Shown here piece by piece: positions 58,309 through 64,000 of a DNA stretch of 64,000 nt. Position 1 is the first letter of the stretch. The number at the start of each line of letters is the position of its first letter. The stretch comes from Fulvia fulva (lineage: Eukaryota > Ascomycota > Dothideomycetes > Mycosphaerellales > Mycosphaerellaceae). Below the pieces are notes generated by a model. It had not been told where the DNA came from. It ran no database searches and worked only from the letters and a program-made list of their open reading frames with translations. The DNA lies in assembly GCF_020509005.1 (NCBI RefSeq), contig NC_063017.1, positions 4,997,773 to 5,061,772 of the forward strand, given 5' to 3'. The position numbers and the translations under genes were made by a program.

Positions 58309-59050
58309 GATAGGGTGAGATGGGACGGGAATGGAGCTTGACAACAGGGCCAGCCTGGTATAGTATGAAGGGAGGGAGCTTGCTAATGATAATGATGACG
58401 ACATGCACGAAAGACAAATACCAGGAAAAAGACGAAAACCAGAAAAACAAAGACCGAGAGACATGGGAGATGGGACAGAATAGGGACAGAATAGGGATAG
58501 GGATCTTCGATGGCAATGGTATCTATGCTCACACCCATACCGATATCACTTCCCTTTACTTTACCTGACCCTAATACCGAGCGAACGAGATCTAACGACC
58601 CTCCCGCATCCCTTCTCCCTTTCCTCTTCTCTCATGTAGCTCCCGCATCCCTTCTCCCTTTCTCCTTCTCACCCGAGCATCTCCACGCCGCCTCATGTCC
58701 ATTATTAATCAATCACCAGCACCAACACCAACACCAACACCACCACTAGCAGCAGTCCCCGTCCTCAGCGTCTCCAGCAGCGTCTATCTGGTAGGCAATG
58801 AGGCAGGCTCTTCGTGATGGTGCTGCGTATCATATCAGGGTATCGTCCTATCTTCCCACGGGGTCTGGCGTAGAGCGAGCGAGAGCGAGCGAGTATCACA
58901 GTACAGCGATTCGCCGTTCTCACGAACTGACAAAAGCAAGATGTCGTTTTTAGGACGATATAGGTTCGTGATTTCTAGGTAGTATATACTGTACACCGAT
59001 ACGACCACAGGCCGGTACCTCACTCTTCGATTACACTTCTGCTAACACCC
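58309..59050. other. Intergenic, with short duplications
   Basis: No gene seen. It holds a duplicated CTCCCGCATCCCTTCTCCCT (about 58602 and 58643), a CACCAACACCAACACCAAC run (about 58720-58742) and a GAGCGAGCGAGAGCGAGCGAG run (about 58873-58893). It separates two convergent genes. Confidence 0.5.
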
Positions 59051-60673
59051 TCAACCCCCCCCCCCCCCAGCACTATCAACACCAACATCAACATCATACT
59101 CCACATCCGTCCTAATCACATACTTCGTCCCCTCCACGACCCCCGTCCCCTCATGCAGCAACGCCCCCTTGGCCTCCCCATGCGGGAACACCGCCACGCT
59201 GCCCATAATCGGCTGCACGGGATACGCGGTGATGACGCCTTCCCGCCCACCGCTGGGGAGGAAGAAGGTCGTTTCGCCGCCGCGGAAGTCGTCGTTGAGG
59301 TAGATTAGGAAGGTGTATAGACTCGATTGGAGGGCGTGGGGTGGGGAGGCGTCGTATTGGTAGGTGTCGGTTATTGGATCGAGGCCGGAGGGGGGCCAGG
59401 CGCCGTCTGAGATTGTTAGTAGGGTAGATACGTTTGGCGCGATTGTTTGAATAATGCTGACTCACCAATATGGCATCGATACTCGGCACCAGGGACATAT
59501 CGATACACGCGGAACCTCCTGTTAACACCTCGGACCTGCCTCCCAGTGACTGATTCCGGCACGAATGGACTCACTCTCTCCCATAATCTATCATGAAAAA
59601 CCTGATCCACAATCCAGTAAAAGTTGTGTGCCAGAATACTCGTGTCTTCGTCTTGCCGGATTGGCGCATCAGGGATGAAGCCCATGGTCTCACCCGCGGC
59701 GATCATCGACGAGCACTCCTCGGGCGAGAGGACGTCCTTGATTAGTCGTAGATTCGGCACGATTGGGTGCTTGTGTACTGATGTTGTCTTTGGACCGTTG
59801 TCGAGCGGGATCGTAGCATTTTGTGATGCGAAGAGGACAGCGGGATGTAGATTCGGAGGCTTGCGCTGTGCACCAGACGTGGTCTCGACAATGCGGAATT
59901 TGTTCTTGAGACTAGGCGGACACGATTTGAAGATGCTCCCATCTTCCACGCTGGCACGTGTCAATCTTGTGGGCGTTTGCCTTTCTCGTAGGTCCCATGT
60001 GCTTTGGAGAGCGATGGTGCCAGGCTCAGCTGTGATGTTTATTGGGGTGGGGTCTGTCGGGCCAGTGACACGGAGGACAGCGTCGAGTACTTGCCGGAGC
60101 TCTTGGTCTCTAGGAGAAGAAAGTCCAGCGACGGTCATAGTAGAGGGCTCAACATGGATCGCGAGACCACTGATGACATCCAGCGCACGAACCCAGCGAC
60201 ACAAAGCGCCAAGGGAGGGAGTCTCGTTGCGGATGCGCATCTCTGCGAGCAAGACCCTGGCATCGGTGAATTTGGTATCAGACAAAGCGGCCGAGATTCG
60301 AGCCGTCAGGCTGTTGCCCTCTGGAAGTAACGTTACTGCTCAGCTCTTACAGATATATAATTGGATGCGATCTTAATGATTATGGCTCACCAACAGCATT
60401 CTGACCCGTTGTACAAGCGTGGCGGAAATTGAACACAGCCGTACGTACATCCTTACATGTTTTCGACTTGATGACGCTAGGATGTGCCGTCAACGTCTGT
60501 AGCGTTTCTACTGTGATTTCGAGATCCTCTGTCGACACTACGGCTGATGCAATAGTGGGCTCCACGTGTGTATCTTCGTAGGGCGGCGTTCGAATGCCTG
60601 TGCCCGCCGCCTGCTTCTTTGAGGCTGCTGCTGCATCCGCCGGCGGTTTATTGTTACGCTTCCGCTTGGCCAT
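59051..60673 (-). CDS. 2-oxoglutarate/Fe(II) dioxygenase, prolyl-4-hydroxylase type
   Basis: Three exons: 60391-60673, 59466-60320 and 59051-59406; introns of 70 and 59 nt with GTGAGC/GTGAGT donors and CAG acceptors. The splice gives 1494 nt, 497 aa, from ATG 60673 (MAKRKRNNKPP). The C-terminal third is a P4Hc-type double-stranded beta-helix: CHID (Fe-binding H378 and D380, split by intron 2), GAWPPSG, YLNDDFRGGETTFF, FPHGEAKGALLHEG (distal Fe-binding His near 463) and VIRTDVEY (Arg near 477, 2-oxoglutarate carboxylate). Such enzymes hydroxylate a protein or small-molecule substrate with O2 and 2-oxoglutarate, giving succinate and CO2; the substrate here is unknown. The N-terminal part is not recognised, starts with a basic, nuclear-type segment and has no signal peptide, so a secreted collagen-type role is unlikely. 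It ends in a poly-Gly run encoded by 14 G before TGA. Confidence 0.88.
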
Positions 60674-60760
60674 TGTCTGGGCAATCTGTTCCTCTGCTCG
60701 CGCGCAGTCTGTGTCGTCTACTCGGACGCGACCTGTCGTCGGTGTAGTCTCGGGCGTAAC

Positions 60761-60896
60761 CGCTATCGGTATCGTCTCGCTATCGGTATCGTCTCGCTGT
60801 CGGTATCGTCTCGTAGTCGGTATCGTCTCGCTGTCGGTATCGTCTCGCTATCGGTATCGTCTCGTAGTCGGTATCGTCTCGCAATCGCTGTCGTCT
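60761..60896. repeat. 17-bp minisatellite, 8 copies, upstream of the dioxygenase
   Basis: Eight head-to-tail units of CGCTATCGGTATCGTCT with variants at positions 3-5 (CTA, CTG, TAG) and a divergent last unit. It begins 88 bp from the dioxygenase start codon, in its presumed promoter or 5' UTR. The frames crossing it (repeats of RDDTD-type residues) are repeat artefacts. Confidence 0.93.
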
Positions 60897-61122
60897 CGTG
60901 GTGAAATTGAAAAAGTCGAATCGTAATCGCAACTCTTGCACTCGTGGTCGTCCCCGATGCAATCTGTCGTTTCACGGTCGTCGCGCTAGAGAAATAGAAA
61001 TAGAGTCCCGCGTGGCTGAGGTCCAAGTACACGGTGCACGGTACACGGTCCGACGTCGCAATGTGAGCTATGACTAAGCAATCAATAGACGGCTTTAGCC
61101 GCGTCGACACCGTGGTAGGTAT

Positions 61123-61187
61123 ACACAGCGACAGTGTACACAGCGACAGTGAGAGCAGCGACACACAGCGACAGTGAGAGCAGCGAT
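61123..61187. repeat. 25-bp tandem repeat
   Basis: ACACAGCGACAGTGAGAGCAGCGA-like unit, a partial copy (61123-61136) then two full copies (61138-61162, 61163-61187). No gene in 60897-61455 otherwise. Confidence 0.85.
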
Positions 61188-61455
61188 GGCGCAAAGATAC
61201 GAGGCTTGGCTCCGCCGCCTCGTAGCACATTCTACGTAACGCCTTGAACCCCGACTGTTGAAGATGGGGCATCGTGGCAGGTACAGCAAGCTGACCCAGC
61301 GCGGCCGACTCTAGAGCTGACATCTCACGCTTCCCTTATTATCGAACATCAACTCATTGCGCCCATCATCTCGCCGACACCTATCACCCTCTAACCAAGG
61401 AGTCACTAGCCAAAGTCTGCTCTTCCTTTCTACCCTCGCCTTGGTCAAAGACAAG

Positions 61456-61752
61456 CTAGGCACAAATATTAAATAGGGTACATCCACGAGGACAGCATTT
61501 GCTAGTGTTCTTGTCGCAGCAAGATCCGCAGCAATCTCCATTAGAATAGCAGATAGCTAAGATAAGGGCGGATCGTGTTAGCAAGATACCTTTCATCCTA
61601 CTATCGTGATATGAAACAAGGGGCAACTCACGAGGATCTATGCACTGACGCTTCTCGAGGTTAAAGACATCATGCCCAGCGTCATCCACGACGCCTCTTG
61701 GAGAGAGTGCCAGTGTTGTAGCGGCGAAGAGAAAGATTGCGAAGAAGCGCAT
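61456..61752 (-). CDS. Small secreted cysteine-rich peptide precursor (10 Cys)
   Basis: Two exons, 61632-61752 and 61456-61556, separated by a 75-nt intron with GTGAGT donor, CTAAC branch point and TTAG acceptor; 73 aa. I chose ATG 61752 because it opens a typical signal peptide (MRFFAIFLFAATTLALS); an in-frame upstream ATG at 61887 would bury it. A short propeptide ends in Lys-Arg at 34-35, a Kex2-type site. The 38-residue remainder has 10 Cys, spaced C-x5-C-x5-CC-x2-CC-x6-CC-x3-C-x5-C, suggesting five disulfides. Because the intron is a multiple of three, the unspliced frame is also open but adds a hydrophobic insert and loses the compact pattern. TATAAA lies about 125 nt upstream (61877-61882). 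Family unknown; effector, antimicrobial or signalling roles are all possible and unproven. Confidence 0.75.
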   Translation of the reverse strand: MRFFAIFLFAATTLALSPRGVVDDAGHDVFNLEKRQCIDPRELPLVSYHDSRMKGILLTRSALILAICYSNGDCCGSCCDKNTSKCCPRGCTLFNICA

Positions 61753-61889
61753 ATTAATGTTGTAGCTTGGGGGTTTTGGTAGACCTTGATGTGATCTGAG
61801 CGCGATATTAGTCGGGCGACGGTTAGGAAGTAATTTGGGGCACTTTACTTGTGTATAGCAGGTTGCTGATGTGCTCTTTATACACATCT

Positions 61890-62951
61890 ACCGCAAGCGG
61901 CCGATATATATCTTATATCATCCCTCTGCACCTTCTGTCGGTCAAAGTCAGTGCGGACGCCCTGTTTAAGTCTTCAACGTTGTTCAACAACAACAAATCC
62001 TGACTAGTCCGGTCCGTTGCTGTCAGACTTACACAGACAAATTTGTGAAGGCTATGTAGCTTATTATGCCCTTGGTTTGAGGCTGAACTCAGAGCTTGTC
62101 GTTTATAGACTAAAATGCAAAGGGACGTGTCGTTTGAGTCAGTAGTAGCAGCTCTTCCGCCGCAACGGCAAGACATACAGCCAATAGAGAGCATAATTCT
62201 CCTTGTCATTGTATCTGCCAATCGGCTTCAGCCAACATCGAGAGCTCCGTGGGAAAGACTAGTAGTTTCAGAAAGCTACTTGTTGAAGCTACTCACACCG
62301 CTCGTGGCAGCAAATCGGGCATGTAAACGCCGCGCTTTTCTCGGGCTAGACTTTCAGGGGTCACTGCATATAGGGATCCTTGCGGGGCCTGAGCTAGTGC
62401 AATCCTAGCACACTGTGGCTTAGTTACGAAATCTACGACACACCGACACCTAGCCCCACAAAATCCACGTTTACACTGCAAGGCTCTCCCTATCGAGTCC
62501 GAAACCCTCAGCTTCCGCGGATTATACTATACGTCTATAGGCGGGCCTAGATACTTCCTAACAACTGCACCCTCTTCATACCTACCGTATGCAAGCTACT
62601 ATCAAGGAAGCGAACACCGAGGGGATCCAGTAGCTAGCTCGGAAATACCCTAACCAAGCTCAAACCCAAGTCCCCTGTCGTGTTGGTCTTCCTCCGGCAG
62701 TGTTGAAGAGTATGTATAAAAACTCGAGATACCGCGAGCTAAACGACTTCCGGAGCCGAAAAAGGTGACTGTAGCACAGTCGTACAACTATAAAGACCCC
62801 CTCCACATCGCCCTTCTCTTCCCTATCAGGTCCCAACACCCTCAGCTTCTTCTATCCCGACCCAATTCGCACCCTACGTACTCCTCTCCTCTCCCCTCTC
62901 TTAAGCCTCCTACTATCATCAGCTAACCCAACCCTCACCAGATACCTCACT
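61890..62951. other. Intergenic between two divergent peptide genes
   Basis: No gene supported; frames at 61913-62221 and 62115-62408 overlap on opposite strands and show no domain or signal peptide. A CTATAAAG box (62788-62795) and pyrimidine-rich DNA (62805-62900) precede the next gene. The two peptide genes are transcribed away from each other across this stretch. Confidence 0.45.
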
Positions 62952-63143
62952 ATGCACTTCCTCTCCGCAGTCATAGCCATTCTCACGGCCACAATCGGCA
63001 TCGTAACAGCAGCGGGCGGCGGCTTTTGCGAAGACTGCGGAACGGCATGCTTCGACAAGAATCCGGGCAATACCGCTGGCTACTGCAGCTGTCTGAGCAA
63101 GTCATGCGGGAGCTGCGGTGCTCTTCCATCGCCGCTATGTTGA
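62952..63143 (+). CDS. Small secreted cysteine-rich peptide (8 Cys)
   Basis: 63 aa in a single exon. Residues 1-20 form a signal peptide (MHFLSAVIAILTATIGIVTA). The rest has 8 Cys at 26, 29, 33, 45, 47, 52, 55 and 63, spacing C-x2-C-x3-C-x11-C-x-C-x4-C-x2-C-x7-C, so four disulfides are likely. The last residue is a Cys directly before TGA. There is no dibasic cleavage site, unlike the gene at 61456-61752. The start is supported by a CTATAAAG about 160 nt upstream and a CT-rich leader. It lies about 750 bp from the telomere repeats. I do not recognise the family; secretion is inferred from the signal peptide, function is unknown. Confidence 0.65.
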   Translation: MHFLSAVIAILTATIGIVTAAGGGFCEDCGTACFDKNPGNTAGYCSCLSKSCGSCGALPSPLC

Positions 63144-63536
63144 TGAAGGAACGCAGGGCGAGAGATATTTCACGACGAGTAACGTTTCGCGAGAAGGTGG
63201 AGGGGATACGGTCCGAGAATTAGGGAGGACGGGACGCTATGCTGGAAATGGAGAGGCGGCAATGGCTCTCGTGATGTTTGAAACTCAAAATGAAAATCAT
63301 ACCCGTAGGCAGGATGCAGAGCAAGATGTGGGATATGGGCCGCGATGACAATAAAAGGCAATCAAATCCTGCTCGCTCACGGCCATCTTCTATCGAAAAT
63401 GGCCGACAGTCGTTTTTTCGAGACACGACCAAAACGAGCGTGTCTGACGTAGACTAGTACTCCGTCTTCCCTACGGCAGCTAGGCAGGTCGCGATAGAAC
63501 CCATTCCTGGCTCCGTTTTGCCAACGCTCGCGACGC
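63144..63536. other. Spacer after the peptide gene
   Basis: About 390 bp with no gene I can support; the short frames on both strands lack features. CAATAAAA-like AATAAA at about 63350 could be a polyadenylation signal. Confidence 0.35.
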
Positions 63537-63785
63537 TTATAGCGCAGAGCAGCGCCTTATGTATGCCGATGCTGCTGACTCGACGTGCTTAGGCATAGCT
63601 GTTTTACGCTCCATCTGCCGGTCGGCTATAGAGGCTTCAAGTTTTCGTTCTCCGTCAACCTCCAGAGTGCAATTTGAGCTAGGAACAAAACCGACTGCAG
63701 TGAGCTTCATGATGACTTGGTCATCTCTAACGACTGCTATGTAAGTGTCATTGAAGTCACGAGCAAGGACTGTCGAGCTCGTCGC
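63537..63785 (-). pseudogene. Possible terminal exon of a gene cut by the telomere
   Basis: A minus-strand frame of 82 codons runs from GCG at 63785 to TAA at 63537-63539 with natural-looking composition (for example ARDFNDTYIAVVRDDQVIMK and CTLEVDGERKLEASIADR). It is preceded by CCCTAG, which is an in-frame stop but also a fitting splice acceptor. There is no start codon near its beginning. Only about 110 bp separate it from the telomere repeats, so upstream exons would have been lost. Family unknown; a chance open frame remains possible. Confidence 0.25.
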
Positions 63786-63897
63786 CTAGGGCGGCCGTTG
63801 GCTATACAGCACTCTCGAGTCTCGCGCGAAGAATCTGTGCTTCCTTGCCACACTCCCTAACTATGAAGATCTAGGTCCCGAATATTCCACGCTCACT

Positions 63898-64000
63898 TAG
63901 GGTTAGGGTTAGGGTTAGGGTTAGGGTTAGGGTTAGGGTTAGGGTTAGGGTTAGGGTTAGGGTTAGGGTTAGGGTTAGGGTTAGGGTTAGGGTTAGGGTT
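63898..64000 (+). repeat. Telomere, (TTAGGG)n
   Basis: Seventeen perfect TTAGGG units running to the window edge, G-rich strand 5' to 3' outward, so this is the right chromosome end. It joins unique sequence directly at CTCAC, with no degenerate telomere variants between. Confidence 0.99.

Noticed and set aside
59624..60376. 250-aa plus-strand frame
   Set aside because: Antisense to the dioxygenase exon 2, which has intact splice sites and catalytic motifs.
60761..60896. CRISPR-like array
   Set aside because: Units are head-to-tail without unique spacers, and the genome is eukaryotic; it is a minisatellite.
60763..61323. 186-aa minus-strand frame with RDDTD-type repeats
   Set aside because: Produced by the 17-bp and 25-bp tandem repeats, which stay open in several frames.

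Overview
The window is the right-hand end of a filamentous ascomycete chromosome. It finishes in an uninterrupted TTAGGG telomere array (63898-64000). The genes have short spliceosomal introns with GTRAGT donors, a visible CTAAC branch point in one, and CAG/TAG acceptors. Most of the left two thirds carries C-to-T / G-to-A transitions at CpA/TpG, the footprint of repeat-induced point mutation (RIP). I infer Pezizomycotina; a narrower placement is not supported.

Region 1 (1-41176) is a stack of transposons. Copia-1 (371-5907, minus) is an intact Ty1/copia element with one uninterrupted polyprotein ORF. Gypsy-A (6664-13885, minus) and Gypsy-B (29729-36950, minus) are two copies of one RIP-damaged chromodomain Gypsy family, each with a perfect 5-bp target duplication. 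Copia-2 (14056-27041, plus) is a heavily RIPped relative of Copia-1. It carries a Fot1/pogo-type DNA transposon inside its 5' LTR (14071-15203) and a second chromovirus, Gypsy-C (19368-25656, target duplication AACAA), inside its reverse transcriptase. Copia-3 (27042 to beyond 38351, minus) is a third, divergent copia. It is split by Gypsy-B and cut off where Copia-2 begins. About 2.8 kb of RIPped DNA without a recognisable family follows.

Region 2 (41177-55847) has ordinary composition but is almost gene-free. Its only coding relic is a minus-strand frame of about 918 codons (42051-44807) broken by one TAG. A roughly 10.7-kb stretch upstream has no transposon signature and no convincing gene. 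Its first 1.4 kb holds a cluster of GTGGGAC/GTCCCAC motifs.

Region 3 (55848-63897) is the telomere-proximal gene cluster. It holds a two-intron gene of unknown function with three in-frame stops, a three-exon 2-oxoglutarate/Fe(II) dioxygenase of the prolyl-4-hydroxylase type, two small cysteine-rich secreted-peptide genes (61456-61752 and 62952-63143), and a possible terminal exon of a gene cut off by the telomere.

The most unusual signal is at the primer-binding sites. All three Gypsy elements lack a tRNA-type PBS. Each instead has a 9-nt PBS, 2 nt from the LTR, that is complementary to a 9-mer in its own LTR about 40 nt downstream of a TATA box. This is the signature of Tf1/sushi-type self-primed reverse transcription. 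In the A/B family a stem-loop abuts the PBS. The copia elements use the other non-standard route, a PBS complementary to the anticodon-side half of initiator tRNA-Met.
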